A DNA stretch of 64,000 nt from Prorocentrum cordatum (GCA_963575745.1 CAUYUJ010018067.1:151319-215318); one strand, 5' to 3'. Shown: positions 1 to 9,834, counted from the stretch's first letter. Translations and numbers: made by a program. Notes: generated from the letters alone by a model not told the origin.

Positions 1-611
1 GCGATCCTCCTCCTCCTCCTCCTCCTCGTCCTCCTCCTCCTCCTCATTAATGTCCTCCTCCTCCTCCTCCTCCTCCTTCTCCTCCTCCCTTGTTCTGCTC
101 CTCCTGCTCCTCCACTGGTCCTCCTGCTCTTTCTCCTCCTCCTAGGAGAAAGGGGGGAGGAGAAGGAGGGGGAGGAGGAGGAGCAGGAGGGGGAGCAGGA
201 GGAGGAGCAGGAGGAGGAGGAGGACGACGACGACGATCACGAACGAGGAGGAGGAGGAGGGAAAGGAGGATAAGAACCAAGAGGAAGGAAGATGACAAGG
301 AGGAGGAGGAGGTGATGAGGATCGATGAGGATGAGGGCGATGATGAGGATGAGGATCAGCACGATGAGAATGAGGATGGTGATGAAGCGGCGGATCAGGA
401 TCAGGAGGATGGGAGGCGGAGGAGGATCGAGGAGGAGGGCGGAGGGAGGAGGAGGAGGAGGATTCTGATGATGAGGAGGAGGAGGAGAGGGAGGTGATGA
501 AGACGACGATGATGATTAGGATGGTGATGATGATGATAACGGTGATGAGGATGCTGATGCTGCTGCTGATGATGATGATGACCATGGTGATGGTGATGGT
601 GATGGTGATGG

Positions 612-680
<69 letters not shown>

Positions 681-772
681 CGATGATGATCAAGAGGAGG
701 AGGAGGAGGCGGAAGAGGAGAGGTAGAACGCACGCAGAGGGGGGCCTCCAGGCAATCGAGGAGGAGAAGCAA
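1..772. repeat. Triplet low-complexity tract (TCC / GGA / GAT)
   Basis: The plus strand is TCC-rich to about 135, switches to GGA-rich, and from about 300 becomes GAT/GAG/GATGGT arrays. Several frames stay open only because the triplets contain no stop codon, giving Pro, Gly, Asp, Met or His homopolymers. No exon-like segment is visible before 773. Confidence 0.9.
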
Positions 773-3700
773 ATGGCGCCCTGCTTCCACGCGGCCTGCG
801 CCAAGATCGACGCGACGACTTCGGCGAAGGCGCCGCTAGGAGGAGGACGAGGAGGAGGAGGAGGAAGAGGGGGAGGAGGAGGAGGAGGAGGAGGAGGAGG
901 AGGATCGAGAGAAGAAGGAAGACAAGGAGGAGGGATGACGAGGAGGAACAAGAAACGACGGAGATGGCAAGAGACCAGACTGCCAAGTGACGTTCAGGGT
1001 ACCCTGAACGTCACTTGGCAATCTTGTCTCGTGGCACTTTCGCAGGCCTTGGAGCTGGACGAGTCCTGGCCCGTGATCGAGGGTGCCCTGTTATTTCGAA
1101 ATGCTTATAGATCTCACTCACTCTCTATAATTATCCTGCCTCACTTACCCCTTCCTCCACTTCTGGCCCCCCCCCTGCACCCCTTCCGGCCCTTTCAAAG
1201 ACCTCGAGAGGTCTCGACGGGCCTCGAGAGGCCGAGGCCTAGAGAGGCTTCAATGCCCAAGCCTCTGCCTAGAGAGGCTTCAATGCCCAAGCCATTGCCT
1301 CAGATCTGAGGCAATGGCTTGGGCATTGAATGGGCCCGAAGAGGTACGGACATCCCGAAGTTCGCAGCGTACACACCAGAGTACAACTCGCGCCCGAACG
1401 TGCAGGAGCTCAAGGCTGCCACGTATATTGCGTATCCACCTTGTCGTCGTCGCCGTCGTCGTCGGTCCCCGTCTCGTCTATCGTCATCCTCTTCTCGTGA
1501 TCCATATCACCTCCATCCCCCTCCCCATCTTCACCCTACGGCCTCTTCTTCCTTCTCCTCCCCCCCCCTCCTCCGTCAGCCTCATTCGTCAATCTCCTTC
1601 GTCGGCCTCCTCCTCAATCGGACTCCTCCTCCGTTCAGCCCGTTCTCCCGTATTCTCGCCTTGCGGCCTCGAGCATGGTTTGGAGCATTCTCGTCGCGAA
1701 GCTCGAGGAAATCGGTGCCAGCAAGCGCTTCGCGCAGAAGCGGATGGAGGCATCGACGGATTCGTTCAAATTTTGTTGCTGGTGACGGTAGTTTTGAGCT
1801 CGAGCTCAAAACTACCATCACCAGCTCGAGCTCAAAACTACCATATCAGATCCGAGGGCCCACATCAAAACATGCTGATGGTAGTTTTGAGCTCGAGCTC
1901 AAAACTACCATCAGCCCCCCCACCCTTCGAGCAGGCTGCGTGGAAGATCTCATACCATGCCAAGCTCGAGAACCACCTGCGCAGCATGGGCAAGCGGAAC
2001 AGAGCCCCACCGTGCGCCGTGATCGCGGGCCACTCGTTCCCCATGGGAAAAAGATTGGAGGAGGAGCGAACGTAGAGTGAGGACACTGCGCAGGGGAGGG
2101 AAAGTGGAGGAGATTGGAGAAGGAGAGCGCAGGATGGGACTGTGCGCCTGCGAGGGTGCGAAGTTGAATCGCGATTCGCGGTGGCTTCCGCCTCGAGCTC
2201 GAGGGCGCGAGATAGGTTGCGCTTCTCGATCGCGGGGCGCTCGCGAAAACGACGGAAACGGAGATCATTGAGGAAAGGGGGATGGCATGAACAAACGGAA
2301 GGAGGAAGAGGGATGCTGGAGGATGGAGGGGAAGGAGGGTCGGAGCTTCTCCCCCCCCCCCCGCCCCCAGGTTCACCCAGGCTCGAGCGGTTCGACGGAT
2401 CCGCGCCCACTGGCAGCGCAGCGCTGGCATCACGCAGCAGATCACGCTGCTGGATAAGATCACGGAGAGACGGGTATCCTAAGGTGTTGGAGCCGAAGAT
2501 CGCTACCATCCCGAGCTTCCATCACGTGAGCTCGGGATGGGGGTGGCGTTCAAGAGTACCGGATCGATGTATCTGGATCGACTCCTCGAGGAGACGATCC
2601 AGATACATCATGTGTCACCCCCCGTAGGATCTAGATCTAGATCTTATGGGGGGTGACGCATACCCTTGTCGTCGTCCCTCCTCCTTCTCTACGCCCCTGC
2701 TGGCCCTCCTCCCCCTCGTCCTCCTCCTCCTCCTCCAACTCCCTTCCTCCTTCCCTCTCTCGCTGCCTCCCTCCCTCTCACTCCTCCTCATCGTCTTCCT
2801 TCCTCTTCGTCCTCCTCGCAGCGAGGGCGATGCGCCCCTCGATGACAGGCAGGGCGATCAGGCTGAGCTGGACGAGGTGGAGCGCATGACCGAGGAGAGC
2901 TTCAGAGAGCTGCTGCGAGAGGCTCGCATGAGGAGGAGGCGGAGGAGGAGGAAGAGGAGGAGGAGGAGGATGGGGAGAAGGAGGAGGAGGAGGAGAAGGG
3001 GGAACACAATGAGGGAGGAGGAGGAGGAGACGGAGGAGGAGGAAACGGAGGACGAGGAGGGAACACCAACAAAGATGATGGGTCGACGATGAGCAGACAC
3101 GCGCGTTTATAAACAGACGCAGGTGTTGGTCGATGCGATTGACATCGACGACGTGAAGCAGGCTGAGATGTCCCGCCCCAGCAGCTGCAAGATCAAGCGC
3201 GAAGCGATTACCATCCCGTTCATTCACAGCTTGCTGGGGCGGGACGTCGAGAGCGAGAAGCACGCGAAGAAGGAGAAGAAGCACCATCGCAGGCTCGAGT
3301 TAAACCCCGTCAGCCGTCAATGCTGCCATTGCCCTCCTCCGTTCTCCTCGACCTCCCTCACCTGGAGAGCTCGATGCTGAACATAATCATGGAGACCAAG
3401 GGTGGGTCCAAGCAACAATGGAGGATGGGGTTCGAGCTATGCCTCACCTGGGGAGCTCGAACCCCGTCCTCGAATCGTGTCGGACTCCATCCTTCGTCGC
3501 CTTGATCATCTTCCCTATGGCCCTCCCTCTTCTCCCCCCCTCCTTGAGAGGGCTCGCGTGGCAGATGGCCCTGGCGTGCTCGAGACGCCGACGAAAGACG
3601 AGCCCGCCGAGCTGGACCTCCCAATCGTCGCCGCCGTGATGAAGCGCCCAGCGGCGGCGATGTCGATCAAGCGGCCCGCTGCAGCGCAGGCCATGGCAGG

Positions 3701-4556
3701 GGGGAGAGGAGTATACGAGAAGGCTCAGGATCACGAAGACGACGAGGAGGAGGATGAGGAGGAGGAGGAGGAGGAAGAGTCAGGAAGAACAGGGGAGCAA
3801 GCTGAAAGGACATGGGCGGAACGAGGAGAGCGGAGAGGACGAGGAGAGTGACGAGACGGGGGAGGAGAAGGAGGAGGAGGGTGCGGAGGAGGAGGAGGGG
3901 GAGGAGGAGGAAGGAGGACGAGGAGAAGGAGGGGGAGGAGGAGGAGGAGGAGGAGGGATGGATGGGGGTTGATGAGGCTAGGGAGGAGGATCGATGAGCA
4001 GGCGGCCCCGCAGGGCAAGCCGAACAAGCAGGCGAGGCGCAAGCCAACCAAGGAGGAGGCCGACGGCAAGGTCGCCAAGGAGGAGGCCGACGGCGAGGCC
4101 GCCAAGGAGGAGGCCGACGGCGAGGTCGCCAAGGGGGAGGCCGACGGCGAGGCCGCAGAGGACGTCGCAGAGGACGACGCCGAGGAGATCGCAGAGGACG
4201 CCGAGGAGATCACAGAGGACGCCGAGGAGATCGCAGAGGACGAGGGCGAGCTCGCAGAGGAAGCCGAGGCGATCGCAGAGGACGCCGATGAGATCGCAGA
4301 GGACGCCGAGGCGATCGCAGAGGACGCCGAGGCGATCGCAGAGGGCGCCGAGGCGATCGCAGAGGACGCCGAGGCGATCGCAGAGGACGCCAAGGAGATC
4401 GCAGAGGACGCAGAGGAGATCGCAGAGGACGAGGCGATCGCAGAGGACGCAGATGAGATCGCAGAGGTCAAGCCCCACGCGCGCGCCACAGTGCACATGA
4501 TGATTGGCCCCGACGAGAAGGCGTGCGAGTTCAAGCAGAAGAGGGCGGCAGGGTGA
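773..4556 (+). CDS. Multi-exon gene, unknown function, KRPAAA and acidic-repeat C-terminus
   Basis: Function not recognised. Proposed exons: 773-829, 1046-1082, 1344-1422, 1674-1774, 1915-2071, 2371-2473, 2531-2623, 2826-2921, 3123-3292, 3370-3401, 3549-3720, 4002-4556. Most junctions agree in phase and use GT-AG or GC-AG; the 3401/3549 join does not and may hide another exon or a wrong boundary. The start is the ATG opening MAPCFHAACAKID. Middle exons give mixed hydrophilic sequence (GTDIPKFAAYTPEYN, LEEIGASKRFAQKRME, WKISYHAKLENHLRSM, AHWQRSAGITQQITLLDK) with high GC in third positions. The exon at 3549 has two KRPAAA copies, a motif I associate with dinoflagellate nuclear proteins. The last exon is an acidic heptad repeat followed by a non-repetitive tail ending KQKRAAG and TGA at 4554. 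Introns are GGA or TCC tracts or palindromes. A nuclear, partly disordered protein is inferred only from composition. Confidence 0.6.
839..935 (+). repeat. GGA tract inside first intron
   Basis: Near-pure GGA/AGG run between the first two proposed exons. It supplies the polypurine body of the intron; the hairpin at 981-1020 and the acceptor at 1044-1045 follow. Confidence 0.85.
981..1020. repeat. Perfect 40-bp palindrome in intron 1
   Basis: Self-complementary over all 40 bases, centred on GGTACC at 998-1003. The flanks at 971-980 and 1021-1030 are also partly complementary. It lies 25 bases before the acceptor of exon 2. Confidence 0.9.
1279..1330. repeat. Perfect 52-bp palindrome in intron 2
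   Basis: 26-base arms meet at an AGATCT centre (1302-1307) with no mismatch. The left arm is preceded by a direct copy of its own first part (AGAGGCTTCAATGCCCAAGC at 1234-1261), so one arm has been copied both directly and inversely. It ends 13 bases before the acceptor. Confidence 0.9.
1778..1825. repeat. 48-bp near-perfect palindrome at intron 4 start
   Basis: One mismatch pair (1786/1817); the centre is GAGCTCGAGCTC at 1796-1807. A partial third copy of the arm follows at 1823-1842. The proposed donor GT is at 1775-1776, so the palindrome begins almost at the splice site. Confidence 0.85.
1874..1915. repeat. Perfect 42-bp palindrome at intron 4 end
   Basis: 21-base arms, same core as 1778-1825 (GGTAGTTTTGAGCTC and its complement). 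Its right end contains the acceptor AG at 1913-1914, so the 140-base intron is essentially two copies of one palindrome with a short spacer. Confidence 0.85.
2506..2540. repeat. Hairpin, 12-bp stem, 11-base loop
   Basis: CCATCCCGAGCT (2506-2517) pairs with AGCTCGGGATGG (2529-2540). The right arm overlaps the proposed acceptor AG at 2529-2530. Confidence 0.8.
2566..2609. repeat. 44-bp near-perfect palindrome
   Basis: 15-base arms (2566-2580 and 2595-2609) flank a palindromic centre CTCCTCGAGGAG, with a single A/A mismatch. In the model the palindrome is coding (SMYLDRLLEETIQIH); an intronic position cannot be excluded. Confidence 0.85.
2611..2660. repeat. 50-bp palindrome with few mismatches
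   Basis: 13-base arms (2611-2623, 2648-2660; one mismatch) around a GATCTAGATCTAGATC core. The proposed donor GT lies at the inner edge of the left arm (2624-2625). Confidence 0.8.
3167..3248. repeat. Inverted repeat, about 20-bp arms, 41-base spacer
   Basis: The GATGTCCCGCCCCAGCAGC arm is complementary to 3229-3248 apart from one mismatch and one bulge. The spacer reads as plausible coding sequence (KIKREAITIPFIHS), so this may be an exon between arms or a terminal-inverted-repeat intron. Confidence 0.75.
3421..3471. repeat. Hairpin, 18-bp stem, 15-base loop, in an intron
   Basis: GAGGATGGGGTTCGAGCT (3421-3438) pairs with 3454-3471 with one mismatch. It is 20 bases downstream of the proposed donor at 3402. 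Confidence 0.85.
4161..4470 (+). repeat. Coding 21-bp minisatellite (Ala-Glu-Asp heptads)
   Basis: About a dozen copies of a GAGATCGCAGAGGACGCC-type unit encode (A/E)-E-I-A-E-D-A heptads. The preceding stretch 4055-4160 repeats EEADGEVAK. The 21-bp period keeps the reading frame. The segment would be strongly acidic and probably helical or disordered. Confidence 0.85.
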
Positions 4557-4966
4557 AACCAGCATCCTTTCTTCTCTCCATCCTCCACCTCCAAGGCTTC
4601 ATCCTCCTCCTCCTTGAGTTCCTCCCTAAGTTTCTCGTCCTGCTCGCAACCTCCTCCTCCTCCTCCTCCTCCTCCTCCTCCGCATCCTCCTCCCGCTCTT
4701 ATTCCTCATCTTCAGCCTCCTCCTCCGAAGGGCAAGCATCGCTACGAACGATGTCCGCCGCGTGCTGCTGGTTGCGCTGCTGCTGCTGCTGCTGCTTCTC
4801 ATGCTATTCCCCATCCTGTTGCCGTCACCATCATGCTGATCCTCATGCTCCTGTTGCTGCTCCTGCTCGAGGTCAGGCTGATGCTCATGCGCACGCTGGC
4901 CCTGCTGCTCCTTCCCCCCCTCCTCGGCCTCAGACTGGAGGAGGGGGAGTAGCATGAGGAGAGTAG
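4557..4966. other. Intergenic pyrimidine/CTG-rich stretch
   Basis: TCC tract (4650-4690), CTG/CTC repeats (4765-4900) and a GGAGGGGG run. No exon recognised. Confidence 0.6.
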
Positions 4967-5177
4967 CCAGAACTATTCCAGCAGGAGGGCTAGCGAATCG
5001 ATCAGCTGCGTGGACTACCGTGAGAAAGTGAAAGGTGCCAAATGGTATCAGTTCGTCTCCGTGATGGACAAAACGTGGCCAGAAGCGATGGGCGACGACG
5101 GAGCCAAGACGAGCCTGAGCAACTTACTGATGAAGGCTCCGTGGGCATTGATCGGAAGGAAGACGAGACTAAGATGA
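4967..5177 (+). CDS. Exon, unknown protein (KWYQFVSVMDKTWPEAM)
   Basis: One frame from an AG at 4965-4966 to TGA at 5175-5177 reads as ordinary protein: DYREKVKGAKWYQFVSVMDK, then TWPEAMGDDGAKTSLSNLLM. The other frames are low-complexity. No family recognised. The TGA may be terminal, or a donor may precede it, because the sequence passes directly into a GGA tract (5180-5400) that looks like intron. It follows the gene ending at 4556 by 410 bases on the same strand and could be a further exon of that locus or a separate gene. Confidence 0.4.
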
Positions 5178-5452
5178 GAACCGGGACAAGTAAGGATGAT
5201 GAGGATGGGGAGGGTGGTGGAGGAGGGGCGACGGATCCTCGAGGAGGCGCACAGGGCATGAGAAGGAAGAGGAGGAAAGCTAAGAAGGGGGAGGAGGAGG
5301 AGGAGGAGGCGGAGGAGGAGGGGGAGGAGAAGGAGGGGGATCGAGGAGGAGGAGGAGGGTCGAGGAGGAGGAGGAGGTAAGAGAAGAGGAAGGTGGATGA
5401 GGATGAGGGGAGATCATGAGTGGAAAAGGAATGAGGACGACGACAGGCCACG

Positions 5453-5575
5453 ATGCACAAGAACCTCACTATGTGCAACATCGACAAGAAGAAGGCGACC
5501 AGCATCAGGGATGACATCCAGACTGAGATGATCACTGGCGGTGTAAAGGAGGTGGAGAAGTATTGTACGCTGTAG
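5453..5575 (+). CDS. Small exon or ORF, 40 aa (MHKNLTMCNIDKKKATSIRD)
   Basis: An ATG at 5453 and TAG at 5573-5575 enclose a composition-normal peptide ending GGVKEVEKYCTL, directly after the GGA tract. It may be part of the same transcription unit as 4967-5177. Function unknown; a chance ORF is possible at this length. Confidence 0.3.
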   Translation: MHKNLTMCNIDKKKATSIRDDIQTEMITGGVKEVEKYCTL

Positions 5576-5651
5576 GATCGATCGAGGGATCACGAGCACG
5601 ATGAAGCCGATATCTATTCTGAACTCGATCGAGGTCTCAGGAATTAACCAG

Positions 5652-5719
5652 GGTCGAACCTGCTCGACATCGGTCAGCGCTGCAGCGGCTTGCTGGCAGC
5701 GTCGACCGAGCTCGAGTAG
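5652..5719 (+). CDS. Possible terminal exon (SNLLDIGQRCSGLLAASTEL)
   Basis: An AG acceptor at 5650-5651 is followed by 21 sense codons and TAG (5717-5719). The reading is protein-like but short. The sequence after it (5720-5820) is also open in the same frame (DEPGASIELRTSVGGIG), so the TAG could be a later nonsense change. Confidence 0.25.
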
Positions 5720-5864
5720 GATGAACCTGGGGCCTCGATTGAGCTCAGGACCTCTGTCGGTGGCATCGGGCTGCGGACCCCGCTTCAGGGTATCCACGGG
5801 TCTTGCGAGTTCGACGGGATGCACTAACACGAATGTGCTATTGGTGGGGGAGGGGGTGCAGGGG

Positions 5865-7240
5865 CTACCTTCTTACGCCTCCGATTCTCTCGAGGCCTCC
5901 GTCCGTCTCGCGGACGCGGCGATCTGCCCTCCCCACAACGGCCCTGAACACCTTCTGTGAAGGCTTGTAGATCACGTAGCCGCACCTGTACGGCGTGTTG
6001 CACTCGCACGTCGGCGGCTTGGGCAGCACGGCGGGCTTTGGCACGGCAGCCGCGGGTCGCCGCATGGCAGGGGGCCGCGCCTTCTTCATTGGCACAGCCC
6101 CCTCGGCGTCTTCGACGCCTGCCCCGCCCTCGGCGTCACCGACGCCTTCGCCAGCCGCGGAGGGGCGCTTCCTCGCCTTGGCGGTCTTGGCCTTCTTGGC
6201 GAGGAGCGCCCTGAGCTTCTCCTCCTCGTCGGTCAGGTCTGGCTCGGGCTCACATCGCGCGGCTCATCGCGCGGCTCCTCGCGCGGCGGAAGCTTCGGCT
6301 CCTGCTGCGGCTCCTCGCGCGGCGGGAGCTTTGGCTTCGGGGGCTCCAGCTCCACGCGCGGCTGCGCAGGCGGCTCGGGCGGCCTGAGAGCCGCGGCCGC
6401 CGAGTTGGCGAAGAGCGCCGCGCACAGCGGTGCACCGAACAGGGCCTGCATGACTTGCAACTGCCCGCCAGCCGTAGGGTCTGGGGCTGTCATTGGGGGC
6501 GCTGCAGCTGCAGGCGAGGTCTTCGCCGCGTAACGCCTGCTCGACTTCCTCGCGTAGTCTGGCGCGTCCGTCTGGATCTCCTCCAAGGCGGGCCCATCGT
6601 CCTTGTAAGCTGATTTCCACCACGGCTCAGCCGACATGTCCTCGATGCGGTCGAAGTTCCACACCGTGGCGTGCCCAAGCGTGGACCAACCCTTGCACGT
6701 GATGGCCTTGGAGATGGCACCCTTCACCTCTCCGAGGAGCCTGAGCCAATCGCCCCCATGCCCCTTGCCGCTGCCCCACGCCACGAGCGCGGCCATCTTG
6801 CCCTTGGAGCTCTCGGAGAGCGTGTGGGCGCCGATCAGCTTGCACCGAGCGGCGACCAGGCGTATGCACGCCTTCTCACTCAGGTCGCCGCTCTTCAGCG
6901 ATTTGATCTCGCTCGCCGTGAAGACCCTCGATGCAATGCTAATCTCTTGCCATTGCTTGGATCCGCCTGGCATTGACAACATGCCTGTCTTGGTCCCGAC
7001 GCTCTGGCACAAGCGTGCGATGTTCTCTTGAGTCCAAGTGTTCAGCGAGTGCTCCCTGATTGTTTTCACCAAGGCTGTCGCCTCGTCAGTACTGATCTGT
7101 GACAGGTTGTTGATCTTCATGAGGAGGCTGTCGTACTGGTGCTGGGCCACGGCTGATGGGCACAGGCCACATGCGATTTGTGTCGATACCCACTCTGACA
7201 TGTGCTGCAGTTCCGCGCGGAGGTTCGGAACCGTCGTCAT
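5865..7240 (-). CDS. Dinoflagellate-type gene, unknown function, one frameshift
   Basis: From ATG at 7238-7240 a 335-codon intronless frame runs to TGA at 6233: MTTVPNLRAELQHMSEWVST, then mostly helical sequence (DEATALVKTIREHSLNTW, WLRLLGEVKGAISKAI, EPWWKSAYKDDG), an Ala/Pro linker, and PREEP repeats. Coding then continues in another frame: LTDEEEKLRALLAKKAK, RKRPSAAGEG, MRRPAAAVPKP, and a Cys cluster CECNTPYRCGYVIYKP. The switch lies near 6245-6258 and needs one missing base or two extra, so this is either a damaged copy or an assembly error. A GT donor is possible after the lysine codon at 5952. Basic KRPSAA/MRRPAAA segments suggest a nuclear protein. No enzymatic motif recognised. The start is chosen for the long open frame; it falls at the centre of a palindrome. 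Confidence 0.6.
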
Positions 7241-7260
7241 ATGACGACAGTTCCGAACCT
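7221..7260. repeat. 40-bp palindrome centred on a start codon
   Basis: Arms differ at one position; the centre is CATATG. Both strands read ATG and then the codons for MTTVPNLRA, so the N-terminus of the minus-strand gene is mirrored on the plus strand. Confidence 0.9.
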
Positions 7261-7345
7261 TCGCGCCTCGCGCCTCGCGATAGGTCGCGCCTCGCGAAAG
7301 ATCGCGCCTCGCGATAGATCGCGATCGATCGCGATCGAGCCCAAA
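7261..7345. repeat. TCGCGCCTCGCGATAG-type short repeats
   Basis: Imperfect repeats of TCGCGCCTCGCGA and GATCGCGATC immediately upstream of the minus-strand gene. They are rich in short palindromes. Confidence 0.7.
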
Positions 7346-7974
7346 TGGCTATGCGACGCGGGCCTGTGTGATCTATATTCGAAACGAGAACCCGACACCA
7401 ACTGATGCCAACTTGCAATGCCCCACGCATCGAAGATTGGTGTCGGATGGCAGTGCGAGTCTACCACCTGCAACGGGTTGCATGCATCTTGGCATACATA
7501 GAACCGACGCGTATATGGCGATGTAAGTGTTGCCGCGTCGCGTATCCCCGCCAGCCCATCCGACCCGAACGAAGAGCGCAGACCACCTGCAGTTGTTATC
7601 ATCATATGTCTCATCATCATTTTCGTTAAGTGCGCGCGCGCTGATGCCGAGGGGACGGTTCAAGACATCACTCACAGAACTGGCGTTCTGGATTTAACCT
7701 CACCAGTCGGGAGCATCCCAAAGTCGCGATCCTCCGTATCCTCCTCCTCTTCCGCCTCATCCTCCTCATCTTCCCCTCCTCATCCCTCTCCTCCTCCCCG
7801 TTGCGGCCTTGGGGCTCTATATGTGGTTCCTCTTGGGGTTTTGGCGCTGCGTCATCCTACAGATATCGTGAGGCGTCGGATGATCCTATGACGCGAAAAG
7901 GCGGAAACGCATAGCACCAATGCCATTCAGAGTGCGAAGCAGTTGTGAGGGAGCGATGGGGCGGGGGGCACGGC
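7346..7974. other. No convincing gene
   Basis: Mixed-composition sequence with short open frames on both strands and a TCC-rich patch at 7735-7800. No domain or repeat recognised. Confidence 0.5.
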
Positions 7975-8180
7975 TTAGTAGCGTAGTAGGATGGGCAAGA
8001 GCATCAGCACCAGCAGCAACAGGAGGACAACGACGAGGAGGGACGAAGAGGGAATGATGTGATGGGGAGGACGAGGACGGGGATGAGGATGAGGATGGGG
8101 AGGGAGGGGGGAGGAGGAGGCGGAGGAGGAGGGAGGAGGAGGAGGAGGGGGAAGATGAGGAGGAGGACGAGGCACCTGCG
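7975..8180. repeat. GGA/GAT polypurine tract
   Basis: GAGGAGGA-type low complexity on the plus strand, just downstream of the minus-strand stop at 8279. Confidence 0.85.
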
Positions 8181-8278
8181 CTATCATGCCGACATTTATC
8201 ATCCCAGACTCATCTTGCATTGATGCATGCAGGTTTTTTCTCTGACCCCTCCACCCGTCGCCCGTCGCCCCCGCGCCC

Positions 8279-8715
8279 CTAGCGGGCATCGCGCTCGGCG
8301 CGCGCCAGCTCAGTCTCGGCCCGAACGTGGGCCGCGCTCGCATCATCTGCGTCGAGCAGCGCGTTCATCCACGCGTCCTTGCTCTTCAAAAACGCATTGA
8401 ACCTCTTCTCTGCCTATCGGGGGGGGAGGGGGGGGGGCGATCGCACGGAGGCGGGTGGGACTGGCGACACCGATGGGGCCATTGACTAAGGGGGTGGGCT
8501 CGAGAGCCCATCCCCTCCCCCCTGGCCTCGAGGGGCCCTTGTGTTGTTGTTAGTTAACAACCGCCTGCCTTATTCTCAGCCTGCGTCTTCGCTGCTTTGG
8601 CATGCTTCAATGCCGCCTTGGCAGTCTTCACTGACCGCTGGCGCTCCTGCTTTTCATCCTGCAGCTCAAAGCGCACCCGCGCTTCCATCGCGATCGTCTT
8701 CGCTGATGTTCCCAT
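8279..8715 (-). CDS. Small Lys/Glu/Ala coiled-coil protein, two exons
   Basis: Exon 1 is 8715-8569 from ATG (MGTSAKTIAMEARVRFELQD and 29 more residues); exon 2 is 8413-8279 (AEKRFNAFLKSKDAWMNALL and so on) ending RDAR and TAG. The 155-base intron uses GC-AG and both junctions carry AGGCAG, so the splice point can slide. The joined 93 residues are rich in K, E, A and R with heptad-like spacing, suggesting a coiled coil. The intron holds a hairpin at 8490-8515 (TGGGCT arms). Further upstream exons are possible: a direct repeat CATTTGTGGTTCA occurs at two sites around 8725-8795. Function unknown. Confidence 0.55.
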
Positions 8716-9125
8716 GGACACGTGAACCACAAATGGGGACGCGTAAGCCACGCGTGAACTGGTTCGCAAAGGTGGGCGAATGAACCACAAATGCTGCTGA
8801 CGGTTTGCCAAACGTTCAGCCCCGCCATCGTTGGCGACATGTAGTAAGCTGGGGGGGGGGGGGGCGCGAGAGGTGTGAACAGAAGAGGGGTCGAGATGAG
8901 GAGGCGGCTGGGGGTGGACATGCAACGGGAGTGCCCGATCACGGCGTTCGTGTAGTGGGGGGGGGGGGGGGGTATGAGTAGGGCAGTGATGTGTGTTCAC
9001 ATGGTTGGCACTCATGCCATGCGACCGCGTCGCAGACTACATGCGTTTTCACGCAGCCGAGTTGGTTGAGGGCTGAGAGAACGCAGCTTGTAAGCTGCGG
9101 CGCGCGCGCGCGTGTGTACGCGACT
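8716..9125. other. Divergent spacer with poly-G runs
   Basis: Long G runs at 8851-8863 and 8956-8972, a GCGCGCGC/GTGTGT patch at 9098-9117, and no convincing exon. Any shared promoter of the flanking divergent genes would lie here, but no motif is identifiable. Confidence 0.5.
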
Positions 9126-9829
9126 ATGCCTGCCATGTCAGCCGACTTGAAGGCGCTGCGTGCCAAGCACCGCAAGGAGGACACGGAGCACTTCAATGAA
9201 AGGTTGGATACCCTGATCAGGCACAAGCAGCATTGCCAGAATATGTCCAAAACGGCGGACCGCAAGGCAGCCAGTATCTCATGCATGACATGTTGCAAGT
9301 GGTTGCAATCCATTCACGTCGAAATATATTTGCTGATTAGAGCATAAACGTTTGGGCATCACCCGATGCAGTTGTATGCATGTTCGGTTGTGTTGAAACG
9401 CATTGCAATCGGCTGCGAGTAGTTCGCGTCGAAGGGCGCACTTGTGACACTATGGGGGGGGGGGGGGAGGGGGGGGCGTTGAGGCAACGCCCAATGCAGT
9501 CGTATGCATGCGCGTTCGGTTGCGTTGACACGCAGGTATGTACTATCATGATGTCAGGGTGTGAAATTGCTTGTGCAATGGCTTGGCGTTGCGACTGTGG
9601 TCGCATGGTCTCAAGCGGTTGGGCGAACGGTCGCACTTAGCAACGGCGTGTCAACGCCACGTCTGACCCCCCGTCCATGCCCACTCGAAAGGCAGACGCT
9701 GCATACAAGAAGATGGAGAAGCTCGTGCAGAAGGCGGAGCAGGCCGCGGATTCGTTCACGATGCTCTTGGACGACGCCAAGAGGTGTAAGGGTGCGGTTG
9801 ATCGGGCGAATAATCGCCTTGTGGAGGCA
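9126..9829 (+). CDS. Small coiled-coil protein, two exons, incomplete 3' end
   Basis: Exon 1: 9126 (ATG; MPAMSADLKALRAKHRKEDT) or 9142 (after AG) to 9266. Exon 2: 9692-9829, beginning ADAAYKKMEKLVQKAEQAAD. Both are in the same frame and phase 0 at the junction, and both are rich in K, E, A and R with coiled-coil character, like the minus-strand neighbour at 8279-8715. The intron (9267-9691) starts GCAGCC and ends AAAG; AGGCAG is present at both ends, and exon 2 also ends at an AGGCAG. The next intron opens into a long T run. The 3' exons are not identified. Divergent orientation and similar composition suggest a related pair. Confidence 0.5.
9356..9540 (+). repeat. Two imperfect copies of a roughly 50-bp intron repeat
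   Basis: Copies at about 9356-9406 and 9482-9534 share GATGCAGTTGTATGCATG and TTCGGTTGCGTTGA-like blocks; a third weak match (TGCGTTTTCACGCAGCCGAG) is at 9031-9050. A poly-G run separates the two main copies. Confidence 0.55.
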
Positions 9830-9834
9830 GGTGC

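Noticed and set aside
90-1309. Long overlapping open frames on both strands (poly-Gly, poly-Met, poly-His, poly-Pro)
   Set aside because: They are translations of GGA and GAT triplet arrays. Only the short segment starting at 773 has normal amino-acid composition.
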